In this document: piece after piece, positions 29,874 to 38,946 of the stretch | How positions within the stretch are numbered: the stretch's first letter is position 1 | How the letters are laid out: each line of letters opens with the position of its first letter | Source of the DNA: Acetobacterium woodii | Lineage (GTDB): Bacteria > Bacillota > Clostridia > Eubacteriales > Eubacteriaceae | DNA length: 64,000 nucleotides | Direction: 5' to 3' | NCBI GenBank assembly: GCA_016213825.1 | Contig: JACQZP010000019.1 | Span: 124,001-188,000, forward strand | The notes under the pieces: generated by a model | What the model was told of the DNA's origin: nothing | Database searches by the model: none | The model's input: the letters and a program-made list of their open reading frames with translations, nothing else | Translations under genes and position numbers: made by a program

Positions 29874-30803
29874 ATGTTAAAAATTGCAAAAAATCTAACT
29901 GACTTAATCGGAAATACACCCTTATTAGAACTGGTAAATTATGAAAAAAGCCAAGGCGTAGAGGCCAAAATTGTGGCCAAACTGGAGTACTTTAATCCCT
30001 TATCTTCAGTAAAGGATCGGATCGGCCTGGCAATGATCGAAGCCGGAGAAAAAGCAGGATTGATCAAAGAAGACACAGTCATTATTGAACCGACAAGTGG
30101 AAATACCGGAGTTGGGTTAGCATTTGTTGCTGCTGCCAAAGGTTATCGTCTGATTTTAACGATGCCAGAAACCATGAGTGTTGAACGTCGTAATCTCGTT
30201 TCGGCTTTAGGGGCTGAGTTAGTCTTAACACCGGGATCTTTAGGAATGAAAGGGGCAATTGCTAAAGCGCAAGAATTAGCAGAAACTATTCCCAGTGCCT
30301 ACATCCCCCAACAATTCAATAATCCGGCAAATCCAGAAATTCATCGTAAAACAACCGCAGTCGAAATCTGGAATGATACCGATGGGGAAGTGGATATTTT
30401 CGTAGCCGGAATCGGAACTGGCGGTACCATTACAGGTGTTGGCGAAGTTTTAAAAGAAAAGAAACCCGGCGTTCAAGTGGTAGCAGTGGAACCGGAAGCG
30501 TCGCCAGTATTGTCAGGCGGAAATCCCGGACCTCACAAAATCCAGGGGATTGGGGCAGGTTTTGTACCAAGTGTTCTTAATACACAAGTATATGACGAAA
30601 TTATTAAAGTCAGCAATGATCATGCCTTCCAGACTTCCAAAGAAATTGGACGCAAAGAAGGTTTATTAGTGGGTATTTCTTCTGGGGCAGCGATTTATGC
30701 AGCGACTGAATTGGCAAAAAGACCAGAAAACAAAGGTAAAACCATCGTAGTCTTATTACCGGATACCGGCGAACGTTATTTATCCACGGGATTGTTTCAA
30801 TAA
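29874..30803 (+). CDS. cysK: Cysteine synthase (O-acetylserine sulfhydrylase)
   Basis: 309 residues. PLP Lys ~47 in [17 protein letters not shown] (~71), and the phosphate-binding GTGGT (~179). Makes cysteine from O-acetylserine and sulfide. ATG 29874 follows GAGG by 7 bp; an in-frame GTG lies 3 bp upstream. The stop overlaps the start of the Rrf2 gene, echoing the CysK-CymR partnership of Bacillus subtilis, in which CysK is the co-repressor that senses O-acetylserine. Confidence 0.92.
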   Translation: MLKIAKNLTDLIGNTPLLELVNYEKSQGVEAKIVAKLEYFNPLSSVKDRIGLAMIEAGEKAGLIKEDTVIIEPTSGNTGVGLAFVAAAKGYRLILTMPETMSVERRNLVSALGAELVLTPGSLGMKGAIAKAQELAETIPSAYIPQQFNNPANPEIHRKTTAVEIWNDTDGEVDIFVAGIGTGGTITGVGEVLKEKKPGVQVVAVEPEASPVLSGGNPGPHKIQGIGAGFVPSVLNTQVYDEIIKVSNDHAFQTSKEIGRKEGLLVGISSGAAIYAATELAKRPENKGKTIVVLLPDTGERYLSTGLFQ

Positions 30804-31237
30804 TGAAAATTTCCACAAAGGGCAGGTATGCCTTACGTTTAATGCTGGACCTGGCGATTAATAACACCGGGGAATATATTCCTATTAAACGGATTGCTGA
30901 GCGCCAGGAGATTTCTGAAAAATATTTGGAGCAGATCATTACCCAGATTTCAAGGGCTGGATTTGTTCGCAGTGTCCGCGGATCCCAGGGGGGCTACCAG
31001 CTGGCAAGTCCACCAGAAGAATATACGGTTGGGATGATTGTCCGACTGTTGGAAGGTGAATTATCACCAGTAGTTTTAACCGATGAACCAGGAAATTATG
31101 AACAGGCAGACAGATCTGTGACAGCAGATGTTTGGCAGGAGATTAAAGATGCCATTGATGATGTAGTAGATAATATTACATTGGCAGAGTTAGTCAGACG
31201 CTATCATGAAAAAGGTAATTGCGAATATTATATTTAG
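30803..31237 (+). CDS. Rrf2-family regulator, CymR-like
   Basis: 144 residues with the Rrf2 start [15 protein letters not shown] and winged helix to ~80 (SQGGYQLA wing). The three clustered cysteines of Fe-S Rrf2 proteins (IscR, NsrR) are absent: the only Cys is near the C-terminus. This fits CymR, the cysteine-metabolism repressor. Coupled to cysK by a one-base overlap. It is the prime candidate binder of the CATAT-N7-ATATG dyads; that assignment is inference. Confidence 0.85.
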   Translation: MKISTKGRYALRLMLDLAINNTGEYIPIKRIAERQEISEKYLEQIITQISRAGFVRSVRGSQGGYQLASPPEEYTVGMIVRLLEGELSPVVLTDEPGNYEQADRSVTADVWQEIKDAIDDVVDNITLAELVRRYHEKGNCEYYI

Positions 31238-31325
31238 TTGAAAAATTTGGCTTGCTTTTACAGGGGAATTTTAACGGTTCGCCTGTGAAAGCAGCCAGAT
31301 TACTAAGTGATTGCAAGCGATTTGT

Positions 31326-31349
31326 AAACACCGATTGGTGTTTTTTTTT
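31326..31349 (+). terminator. Terminator of cysK-rrf2
   Basis: AAACACC / GGTGTTT with a GATT loop and nine T. A second hairpin without a T-run (GCTTTTACAGG / CCTGTGAAAGC, 31256-31294) precedes it. Confidence 0.8.
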
Positions 31350-31472
31350 GAAATAAATTTAGTGAATTTCGCAAAAAGCAGCTGATTTTTACGGTTGGAA
31401 AGCAAAAAAATACTCATTTAAAATATGGAAAATTGAATTTTAAAATTGTTTAAAAAACCGCCGTAAAAGTTA

Positions 31473-31532
31473 TTGACAAATGAAAAAGCATCTAATATAA
31501 TAATCCTACCAAACATATAGGAGATATATGTT
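31473..31532 (+). promoter_or_regulatory. Promoter and operator of the sulfur-linked methyltransferase operon
   Basis: TTGACA (31473-31478), 17-bp spacer, TATAAT (31496-31501), then AACATAT-N7-ATATGTT (31512-31532), a perfect dyad with the shared CATAT/ATATG core. The 31238-31790 gap contains in order: the cysK-rrf2 terminator, this promoter, a cysteine leader ORF and weak hairpins (31622-31654, 31667-31690). Confidence 0.75.
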
Positions 31533-31559
31533 ATAATTCAAAAAAGGAGAATTTTGAAA

Positions 31560-31631
31560 GTGAAAATGAGTGTTGTCTGCTGTTGTAGTGTTGGGATTGG
31601 ATCTGAAGAACAGATGATGAAAAAACAATAA
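31560..31631 (+). CDS. Cysteine-rich leader peptide (three adjacent Cys codons)
   Basis: 23 codons from GTG 31560 with GGAG 10 bp before it; an internal ATG is at 31566. The peptide contains VVCCCSVG: codons TGC TGT TGT at 31578-31586. It ends 160 bp before the corrinoid protein gene. An AT-rich hairpin (AAAACAAT / ATTGTTTT, 31622-31654) overlaps its stop. Inferred role: ribosome stalling when Cys-tRNA is scarce changes expression of the operon. No protein function expected. Confidence 0.65.
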   Translation: MKMSVVCCCSVGIGSEEQMMKKQ

Positions 31632-31790
31632 CACAATTTGTTGATCATTGTTTTGTAGATTTAATAGTGGTTTGAAGTTCACAATTCAGACCGACTGATT
31701 AATTTAAAAAGGCATTATACCAAATTTATTACACACACATAAAAAATAAATTATTTACATTCAATAAATTAAAAAAAGCGAGGATTTAAA

Positions 31791-32456
31791 ATGTCTATTA
31801 ACAAACAGGAATTATTCGAAAAACTGGCTGACTCTATTGTAGATATGGATGAAGACCTGACGATCGAACTTAGTAATCAGGTTATAGCAGAAGGTGTAGA
31901 CGCCTATGAAGCGATTGTCAATGGATTGACTGTTGGTATGAATCAGGCTGGAAAACTTTTTGATGAAGAAGAGTATTTTGTACCAGAACTGTTAATGTGT
32001 TCAGACGCAATGTACGCCGGTTTAAATATTTTAAAGCCATACATTAAAGTCAATGAACATGAAACAAAAAGAAAAGCGGTTATTGGCGTTATCGAAGGGG
32101 ATACCCATGATATTGGAAAAAACCTGGTAAAAATTATGCTTGAAACCGGCGGTTATGACATCGTGGATTTAGGAAGAGACATTTCTCCTACTACTTTTGT
32201 GGAAAGAGCAAAAGAAGAAAAAGCTGAATTCATTTTCATTTCAACATTAATGACAACCACCATGGAAGGCATGAATGAAGTCATTGAAATTCTGGTTGAA
32301 GAAAAAATAAGAGAAGACTATAAAGTGTTAATCGGCGGCGGTCCTGTTTCTCAGTCTTATGCTGATAAAATTGGTGCTGATGGTTACGCAGAAAATGCTG
32401 CCGAAGCAGTAAAACTGGCAAATAATATTGTCGCTGCATATGGAAATGAAATCTAA
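31791..32456 (+). CDS. Corrinoid protein of the sulfur-linked methyltransferase operon
   Basis: 221 residues: helical cap (1-90) and B12-binding domain with EGDTHDIGKNLV, His ~106 being the cobalt ligand. Equivalent to MtaC/MtbC-type proteins. It heads an operon with two UroD-type methyltransferases, a G3E GTPase, a DUF1638 protein and a RACo-type activator. Placement behind a cysteine leader and the shared operator suggests that the methyl donor is a sulfur compound. Confidence 0.9.
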   Translation: MSINKQELFEKLADSIVDMDEDLTIELSNQVIAEGVDAYEAIVNGLTVGMNQAGKLFDEEEYFVPELLMCSDAMYAGLNILKPYIKVNEHETKRKAVIGVIEGDTHDIGKNLVKIMLETGGYDIVDLGRDISPTTFVERAKEEKAEFIFISTLMTTTMEGMNEVIEILVEEKIREDYKVLIGGGPVSQSYADKIGADGYAENAAEAVKLANNIVAAYGNEI

Positions 32457-32506
32457 AACAGAAAAATACTAAAAAGTTTAAGACTATTAATTGGAGGAAA
32501 TTATCT

Positions 32507-33583
32507 ATGTCATTGATACAAAGAAATGAAGAACTAAAATCCCTGGAACGTGTTGTTCTGACGCTGCAACGAAAAGAAGTTGATCGCATCCCTGCGATTC
32601 CACTGGTTTGTGGTGCTTCCTATCGAATTTTGGGTTCACGCTATGATAAATGGTCTCAAGATGCTGAAATTGCCACTCAGAGTTTACTGGCTGCCCAGGA
32701 ATTGATTGGCCAGGATGCCTTTTTACTATTGGTAGACCTTTCTGTTGAAGCTGCTGACTTTGGCCAAGAAATTATTTATCCGAAATTCAGCACTGCGTAT
32801 CCAGATTTTAATAACCAGTTTATTAAAACCGCTGGCGAATATGACAAAATCAAAAAGATCAATCCACGAGAAACAAAACGGATGAAACAAGTCATTGATA
32901 TGGTCAAAGGCTTATCCGAGGCAAAAGGCAACGAAGTTGCCATCTTCGGATTCCTTTATGGTCCTTTAGGGGTTCTGTCTCAAATCAGAGGACATAAAGA
33001 ATTGTTTGTGGATTTAATCAAGCATCCGGAAGAAGTGCTGGCTGCCGTTGATGTGATTACGGATGTACTGATTGAATATGCCATTGCTCAGATTGAAGCT
33101 GGCGCTCATTCCATCGTTATCGATCCACTTTATTCTTCAGGAACTGTTTTAAGAAACACCACCTGGGAAAAATTCGAAGGCCCATATTTAAAGCGGCTTG
33201 CTGATGCGATTCGGGCAGCCGGTTCGGCTGTTGCCATTCATAATTGCGGTGGCGGTGTTTACTTTGAAGAAGTCATTAAATGGTCTGATCCCGTTGCTAT
33301 TTCCATTGCCCATCCTGCCCATGGCGCCAAAGACTGGGAAGAACATGCAAAAACATGGGGCGATAAGATTATCACGATTGGATACTCTGATCCAGCTGAA
33401 ACAGGCTTAGTGTTTACTAGCGACGAAGTGTTGGAAGATTGTACAAAACAATTGGATATCTTTAAAAAGCACCATGCGGGTTTCATCCTTTCCTCTGGCT
33501 GTGAATTCCCTCCTAATGGAAATTTATTAAATGCTGCCGCAATGGTCGAAGCGTCTCGAAGATATGGCCGCTGGTCAATATAG
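32507..33583 (+). CDS. UroD-family methyltransferase (first of the operon)
   Basis: 358 residues, UroD superfamily. SIVIDPLYSSGTVL (~205), AVAIHNCGGGVYFEE (~245, His and Cys of the zinc site) and the C-terminal GFILSSGCEFPPN (~327, third ligand Cys) match MtaA/MtbA-like and related zinc methyltransferases. Probably moves the methyl group between substrate and the corrinoid protein. Which of the two UroD proteins faces the substrate cannot be decided from sequence. Confidence 0.85.
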   Translation: MSLIQRNEELKSLERVVLTLQRKEVDRIPAIPLVCGASYRILGSRYDKWSQDAEIATQSLLAAQELIGQDAFLLLVDLSVEAADFGQEIIYPKFSTAYPDFNNQFIKTAGEYDKIKKINPRETKRMKQVIDMVKGLSEAKGNEVAIFGFLYGPLGVLSQIRGHKELFVDLIKHPEEVLAAVDVITDVLIEYAIAQIEAGAHSIVIDPLYSSGTVLRNTTWEKFEGPYLKRLADAIRAAGSAVAIHNCGGGVYFEEVIKWSDPVAISIAHPAHGAKDWEEHAKTWGDKIITIGYSDPAETGLVFTSDEVLEDCTKQLDIFKKHHAGFILSSGCEFPPNGNLLNAAAMVEASRRYGRWSI

Positions 33584-33652
33584 TCTTTTAGATATTTCGA
33601 GTGATTTAAATAGTGATAAAAATATATATTAAATAAACTAACTCAAGCTGAT

Positions 33653-33689
33653 CAATGACAACTATCAATAAACGTGATAGTTGTCATTG
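33653..33689 (+). repeat. Perfect intercistronic hairpin
   Basis: CAATGACAACTATC / GATAGTTGTCATTG, 14 bp without mismatch and a 9-nt loop, between the first methyltransferase and the GTPase gene. No T-run follows, so it is more likely an mRNA processing or stability element than a terminator. Confidence 0.6.
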
Positions 33690-33726
33690 GTTAAAATTGA
33701 ATTTATGACAAATAGGAAGTGAAAGT

Positions 33727-34683
33727 ATGACAATACAAATTGATATTTTTTCTGGTTTTTTTGGTGCCGGTAAAACCACTTTAATCAAAAAGCTGATTGA
33801 CGAAAAAGTGTATTCAAAAAAGGTAACTTTAATCGAAAATGAGTTTGGTGAAATCCCGATTGATGGGGCATTTTTAAAAAAATATAATATCGAAATAAAA
33901 GAAATCAAAGCAGGCTGCATTTGCTGTTCAACCGTTGGTGATTTTACTAATACGCTAAAAGAGATCATTGAATCGAAAGAAACAGAAAGAATTATCATCG
34001 AACCGTCCGGGGTTGGAAAGCTGTCAGAAATCGTTAAGATTGTCAGAAAACTGGAAGGGGTTTATGACATCAATCTCAATTTGGTAATTGCGGCAGTTGA
34101 TGTGACTATGTATGAAGAGTTTGTGGAATTATTCAGTGAATTTTATGAAGACCAGGTTGTTCATGCCAGTACAATTATTTTGAGTCGAACCCAAAACGTC
34201 GATGAAGATGAATTGCAAAAGGTCGTTGCCAGAATCAAAACGATTAACGAGAGGGCTTCCATTGTGACTACTCCCTGGGATGACTTAAGTGGGGTTGAAC
34301 TCATCGGTCTTTCAGAGGAAGATGGCGAACAGATATTAGTCGAAGACGAAGATGACCATGACCACCTGCACGACCACGACCATGACCATGATCACGATGA
34401 TGATGATCATAACCACGATATCTTTTCAAGCTGGGGAATTGAGACTCCCAAAATATTCTCCATTGATCTTTTGAAAAGTATTTTTGAAGGACTCAAAGAT
34501 GAAAGCAGCTTTGGAAAGGTGGTCCGGTCAAAAGGTAAGGTTCAGGTTGACGATGTGAACTGGGTGGAATTTGACTTTGTCCCCAATGCCTTTGAAATCA
34601 GACAATCTGACCCGGATGAGATCGGACGAATTACCGTCATTGGCCATGAACTCAATAAAGAAAAGCTAGTCACCGTATTTTAA
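33727..34683 (+). CDS. G3E-family GTPase (CobW-like) with His/Asp-rich insert
   Basis: 318 residues. P-loop GFFGAGKTT (~10-18), metal-binding GCICC (~63-67), IEPSGVG switch region, and a tract of about 28 His/Asp residues (~214-241) before the CobW C-terminal domain. Family role: metallochaperone that delivers a metal, or cobalamin cofactor assembly. In this operon it could load zinc into the UroD methyltransferases or act on the corrinoid protein; both are inference. Confidence 0.85.
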   Translation: MTIQIDIFSGFFGAGKTTLIKKLIDEKVYSKKVTLIENEFGEIPIDGAFLKKYNIEIKEIKAGCICCSTVGDFTNTLKEIIESKETERIIIEPSGVGKLSEIVKIVRKLEGVYDINLNLVIAAVDVTMYEEFVELFSEFYEDQVVHASTIILSRTQNVDEDELQKVVARIKTINERASIVTTPWDDLSGVELIGLSEEDGEQILVEDEDDHDHLHDHDHDHDHDDDDHNHDIFSSWGIETPKIFSIDLLKSIFEGLKDESSFGKVVRSKGKVQVDDVNWVEFDFVPNAFEIRQSDPDEIGRITVIGHELNKEKLVTVF

Positions 34684-34684
34684 T

Positions 34685-35353
34685 ATGAAGATCAAAGTAA
34701 TCGCATGCGAAGTGATGCAGGAAGAAATTCAGCGGTTAGAGCCTGTAGATAATCGGGACTATGAATTTGTTTCCATGGATTTTCATCTTTATCCCCAAAA
34801 ATTAAAAGTTGAATTACAGCGAATTATCGATGCTTCCCAGGATTATCAGCAAATAATCCTGGCCTTCGGTTTATGCGGAGGGGCGGCCAGCGGTTTAACA
34901 TCAAAAACCAGTGAGTTGATTATTCCCAGAGTTCATGATTGCATTTCAATTTTTTTAAGCTCCGATAAATGCAGTGCCTGTGATTTTAAAAAAGAATTGG
35001 GGACATTTTACCTCAGCAATGGTTGGATGATTACCGAAAAGACGATCATTTCAGATTATCAACGGATCTTGAATCGCCTGGGCGAAAAAAAAGCCAAGCG
35101 GATGTTGGAGAGAATGTACGATGGGTATCAAAAGGTTTTGTTCATTGAGACGACAGCCGAGTGTCAAGAAGATGTTATCGAGCAATCAAAAGAAATTGCC
35201 ACCTTATTTGGCGCTGAATATTTAACCGTCAAAGGTGAGACTACTTTTATTAAAAAAATAATTACCGGACCCTGGGATGATTTGAATTTTATAAAAGTTC
35301 CTCCCTTGGGAGAGATCACCGAAGAAGACTTTGGAATTAATAAAAAAAATTAA
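34685..35353 (+). CDS. DUF1638 protein
   Basis: 222 residues, 1 bp after the GTPase gene. MKIKVIACEVMQEEI, AFGLCGGAASGL (~59) and RVHDCISIFL (~81) are the conserved Cys/His/Gly elements of DUF1638, a family found beside corrinoid methyltransferases of anaerobes. A further CSACDF (~97) is present. The conserved cysteines and the neighbours suggest metal or methyl handling; no reaction is known to me. Confidence 0.75.
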   Translation: MKIKVIACEVMQEEIQRLEPVDNRDYEFVSMDFHLYPQKLKVELQRIIDASQDYQQIILAFGLCGGAASGLTSKTSELIIPRVHDCISIFLSSDKCSACDFKKELGTFYLSNGWMITEKTIISDYQRILNRLGEKKAKRMLERMYDGYQKVLFIETTAECQEDVIEQSKEIATLFGAEYLTVKGETTFIKKIITGPWDDLNFIKVPPLGEITEEDFGINKKN

Positions 35354-35412
35354 TTTATTACAATTAAGTAATTACAATTATAGAATGCTATCTTAAGAAA
35401 GAGGAATGAACA

Positions 35413-36435
35413 ATGAATGATTTAACACCAAAGGAACGAATACTCCGTTCATTAAATAAGGAATCCGTTGATCGGGCACCGGTTATCTGTCCGGGCGGGA
35501 TGATGAATTCAGCCATCGTTGATGTAATGAATAAAACCGGTCATACCTTACCTGACGGGCATCATGACAGCCAATTAATGGCAGACATTGCCAATGATGT
35601 CCATGAAAATACTGGTTTTGAGAATTTCGGGATCCCTTTTTGTATGACGGTAGAAGCCGAAGTATTGGGAAGTGAAATCAATTATGGAACCCTGGCCTGT
35701 GAGCCAAAAATACAAAAAGAAGTTTTTCCTTCGGTTAAAGAGGTTATTTATCAAGACTTAGGCGCAATGGCAAAAAACAAACGGGTCAACACGATCATTG
35801 AAGCGACCTATAGCTTATCAAAAAAATATCCGGAAGTGCCGGTATTTGGCAGTATCACCGGTCCATTAAGTACCGCCGCGTCACTGGTTGATCCCATTCC
35901 TTTTTTAAAGGAATTGAGAAAAAATCCCAGTGAAGCTCATCGGGTCGTTGATTATGCTTCAAACCACATTATCGAGCTGGCGAAGCTGATGATTGATAGT
36001 GGGGCCAGCGTCATTACGATTGCCGATCCGACAGCAACCGGAGAAATATTGGGACCAGCCATGTTTGATGAATATGCAGTCCAGTATTTGAATAAAATTA
36101 TTGATGCCATCCATGAAACCAATACCCCGGTTATTGTTCATATTTGCGGGAAAATGAATGCGGTCAGAAAATTTGTTCCGCAAATTAAGTCTGATGCCAT
36201 CAGCACCGATTCTTCCATTAGCTTGAGAAAACTTAAAGAAGATTATCCCGAATTAACCACCATGGGCAATTTGAGCACTTATCTGTTAGAATTTGGCGAA
36301 GCCGAAAAAGTTTCTAAGCAAACGGAAAAACTAAAATTAGATGGAATAAATATTATTGCACCAGCCTGTGGTCTGAGTACATCCACACCACTGGCAAACA
36401 TCACCGCGATGACCAATCGCGTCAAGGGAGCTTAA
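35413..36435 (+). CDS. UroD-family methyltransferase (MtaA/MtbA-like)
   Basis: 340 residues. Starts MNDLTPKERILRSLNKE…RAPVICPGGMMN as MtaA-like proteins do; VIVHICGKMN (~235) and APACGLSTSTP (~317) carry the zinc-binding His-x-Cys and distal Cys. In methanogens such proteins transfer methyl from the corrinoid to coenzyme M; an acetogen would use another acceptor or the substrate. Ends 2 bp before the activator gene. Confidence 0.85.
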   Translation: MNDLTPKERILRSLNKESVDRAPVICPGGMMNSAIVDVMNKTGHTLPDGHHDSQLMADIANDVHENTGFENFGIPFCMTVEAEVLGSEINYGTLACEPKIQKEVFPSVKEVIYQDLGAMAKNKRVNTIIEATYSLSKKYPEVPVFGSITGPLSTAASLVDPIPFLKELRKNPSEAHRVVDYASNHIIELAKLMIDSGASVITIADPTATGEILGPAMFDEYAVQYLNKIIDAIHETNTPVIVHICGKMNAVRKFVPQIKSDAISTDSSISLRKLKEDYPELTTMGNLSTYLLEFGEAEKVSKQTEKLKLDGINIIAPACGLSTSTPLANITAMTNRVKGA

Positions 36436-36437
36436 TC

Positions 36438-38129
36438 ATGGTAAATGTAAATTTCATTGAAGAAAATAAGGCAATTATCGTTGACAAAGGCACAACTATT
36501 TTAGAAGCAGCCCAAAAATTGGGAATTGTCATCGAATCGCCTTGTAATTCAGAAGGGGTCTGTGGCAAATGTAAGGTTCAGCTTGCTGCTGGAAGTCTCA
36601 AAAATGTCGAAGAATATGGCAAACATCAGCTACCTGAAGAAGAAAAAAAACAGGGCTTTGTGCTGTCCTGTCAAACCAAGGTGACTGGCAACGTCGAAGT
36701 CAAAGCTGTCGCTAAAAATCTCAATAAAACCCTGCAAATACTCAATCATGGCCAAAGCTTTGATATTGATGTCAACAGTTTTATAAAAAAAGCCTACAAT
36801 GGAGATGGTAGGACTATAATAACTGCCGGCGAAGTGATTTTAGGAGAAGAAGTTGGTGACACCTCAGCCCAAAATTACGGCGTGGTCGTTGACATTGGAA
36901 CGACTACCTTAGTTGCTACCCTGGTTAATATCAATACTGGGGAAGAGTTGCACTCCGTTTCTGCGTTAAATCCACAAAGTCAGCATGCGCAGGATGTGCT
37001 ATCCCGAATTAAATATGCTTCTGATGAAAAAGGTTTGGATGCCATGTATTCAATGATTACCAAAGAATTGAATAAACTCATCGAAAAGGCCACAAAAAAT
37101 ACTGGCATTGATCATCAGCATATCTATGAAGTGATTTATAGTGGAAACACCTGTATGATCCATCTGGCCGCTAATGTTAACCCTTATTCACTGGGCAAAT
37201 ATCCCTATACACCGTTGTTAAGAGGCGGCAGCAGTTTGAATTTTGATGAACATCTGTTGAACATCTCGAAATTTGGTTCAATTTATCTGCCACCGATTAT
37301 CTCATCATTTGTTGGGCCAGATATTACCTCCGGGGTGTTAGCCACCCGGCTTCAAGACAAAAAACAAGTTACACTTTTTGTCGATATCGGCACCAATGGC
37401 GAAATGGTTTTATCAGATCACGGCACTCTCACTGCAACATCTACCGCGGCAGGCCCAGCTTTTGAAGGGATGAACATCTCTTACGGGATGCGAGCTGAAA
37501 AAGGTGCCATTGAATATTTCGAAATTAACGAAGATGGCAGTATTGACATCAAAACCATCGAAGATGGCGAACCGATTGGTATTTGCGGCAGCGGACTGCT
37601 AGACATCGTCGGTGAGCTGGTGGTCCACAAAGTCATCGATAAGCGGGGGCGGTTAGCATCTCCGGAAAGCAGCGAACTAAAACAGAATTTAAAAGACAAA
37701 CTGGTCAAAATCGACGGAAAAATCGCTTTTGAAGTTGCCAACGGTGTCTATCTGACGCAAAAGGATATCCGACAGGTGCAACTGGCAAAGGGCGCCGTTA
37801 GGGCTGGGATTGAGTTTTTAATGGACGCCAAAAATCTCAAGGCTCAGGAAGTTGACGAAGTACAGATTGCTGGATCTTTTGGTTTTCATTTGCGAGCAAA
37901 AAGTCTGATCAACATTGGTTTGCTGCCAAAAGAATTTGAAGGCAAAATTGATTTTGTCGGCAACACGTCAAAGTCAGGCGGCCTGGCATTTTTATTGAAT
38001 CAGAAGTATCGGGATGAAATGGAAGTCCTGGTTACAAAAATTGATGTAATTGAATTGTCCAACGGTGAGAATTTTGATCGCATCTTTGTAAACTGTCTAT
38101 CGTTTGACAAGCAGAAGAAAAGTGCCTAA
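36438..38129 (+). CDS. RACo-type reductive activator of corrinoid proteins
   Basis: 563 residues. N-terminal plant-type [2Fe-2S] ferredoxin domain with Cys 36, 42, 45 and 78; a linker domain (~100-150); then the ASKHA ATPase-like domain (VVVDIGTTTLVATLV ~154, FVDIGTNGEMVL ~315, AGSFGFHLRAK ~480). Uses ATP to drive an electron uphill and return Co(II) corrinoid to Co(I). Last gene of the methyltransferase operon, followed by a terminator. Confidence 0.92.
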   Translation: MVNVNFIEENKAIIVDKGTTILEAAQKLGIVIESPCNSEGVCGKCKVQLAAGSLKNVEEYGKHQLPEEEKKQGFVLSCQTKVTGNVEVKAVAKNLNKTLQILNHGQSFDIDVNSFIKKAYNGDGRTIITAGEVILGEEVGDTSAQNYGVVVDIGTTTLVATLVNINTGEELHSVSALNPQSQHAQDVLSRIKYASDEKGLDAMYSMITKELNKLIEKATKNTGIDHQHIYEVIYSGNTCMIHLAANVNPYSLGKYPYTPLLRGGSSLNFDEHLLNISKFGSIYLPPIISSFVGPDITSGVLATRLQDKKQVTLFVDIGTNGEMVLSDHGTLTATSTAAGPAFEGMNISYGMRAEKGAIEYFEINEDGSIDIKTIEDGEPIGICGSGLLDIVGELVVHKVIDKRGRLASPESSELKQNLKDKLVKIDGKIAFEVANGVYLTQKDIRQVQLAKGAVRAGIEFLMDAKNLKAQEVDEVQIAGSFGFHLRAKSLINIGLLPKEFEGKIDFVGNTSKSGGLAFLLNQKYRDEMEVLVTKIDVIELSNGENFDRIFVNCLSFDKQKKSA

Positions 38130-38138
38130 TCACGAATC

Positions 38139-38182
38139 AAAGAACTCATTTTATCATAAACTGGATAAAATGAGTTCTTTTT
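38139..38182. terminator. Bidirectional intrinsic terminator
   Basis: AAAGAACTCATTTTATC / GATAAAATGAGTTCTTT, 17-bp perfect stem with T-run, between the convergent activator and kinase genes. Confidence 0.92.
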
Positions 38183-38222
38183 AAGTCGTTATAATTTTGT
38201 TGGCCAAAAAGTAAGGATGGAA

Positions 38223-38942
38223 TTAAATCTTGAACAACCGAACAAAATCAGTTTCGATGTCATCAATAGTCTCATAGGTTTCTTCAAGTCTAAGTAACCG
38301 TTTCAAAAATAGTTTTTGCTCAGGCGCTAAATTTAGTTCGTCAAACCAAGGTGATTGCTTGTGTTTTTTAGTCGTCTCATAGGACGAATAGAATAAATAC
38401 AGTAAAAAATCGCCAAGATAAGAAAAATCCAAATCAAACGGGTATTGATTTGGATCAGTCCATCTTGCCAAACCAAAATCCACAAGATAAACGGTTTCCT
38501 GATCAATCAGAACGTTGGGTATGCGGATATCACGATGAACGATACTATTTTTATGAAGGTATTTTATAATGCTGATGAGTTGACAACCAATATTGAAAAT
38601 TTCTTCATTGGAAAATTTATAATTCTGTTTAAAAAGCATGTCTTTCACCGTGTTCCCAGGTTTATACTCCAGAACAAATCCATAAAAGTTCTTTTCGTTA
38701 ATAATCCCCAATAACTCAGGAACCCTGATGTCATTTAGCTGCGAAAGCATGACAGCTTCAAAGGCATTATTTCTCGAATTCTGCTTAAACATCTGAGGCT
38801 TGAATTTTTTCAAGATAACCGTTTGGCCCGTATTTGAACCTGCAAGAAAGCAGATACCATATCGCCCATGGCCAATTAGGGTTAATATGGTATATCCGCC
38901 AACTTGTTTTCCAATAAGGTTTAACTTATTATTGAAAAGCAT
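38223..38942 (-). CDS. Small Hanks-type Ser/Thr protein kinase
   Basis: 239 residues, kinase domain only. Glycine loop IGHGRYGICFLA (~24-35), VAIK-like lysine in VILKKFK (~46), catalytic loop HRDIRIPNVL (~137) in which the usual Lys is replaced by Arg, and DFGLARW (~155). No membrane or PASTA segment. It is 4 bp from a zinc-ribbon gene that precedes it in transcription, so they are an operon. Substrate unknown. Confidence 0.75.
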   Translation of the reverse strand: MLFNNKLNLIGKQVGGYTILTLIGHGRYGICFLAGSNTGQTVILKKFKPQMFKQNSRNNAFEAVMLSQLNDIRVPELLGIINEKNFYGFVLEYKPGNTVKDMLFKQNYKFSNEEIFNIGCQLISIIKYLHKNSIVHRDIRIPNVLIDQETVYLVDFGLARWTDPNQYPFDLDFSYLGDFLLYLFYSSYETTKKHKQSPWFDELNLAPEQKLFLKRLLRLEETYETIDDIETDFVRLFKI

Positions 38943-38946
38943 CCGT

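Noticed and set aside
30803-31237. IscR-type Fe-S Rrf2 regulator
   Set aside because: The three cluster cysteines are absent; only one Cys, near the C-terminus.
34360-34430. Tandem DNA repeat in the G3E GTPase gene
   Set aside because: It is low-complexity coding sequence for a His/Asp metal-binding tract normal for this family.
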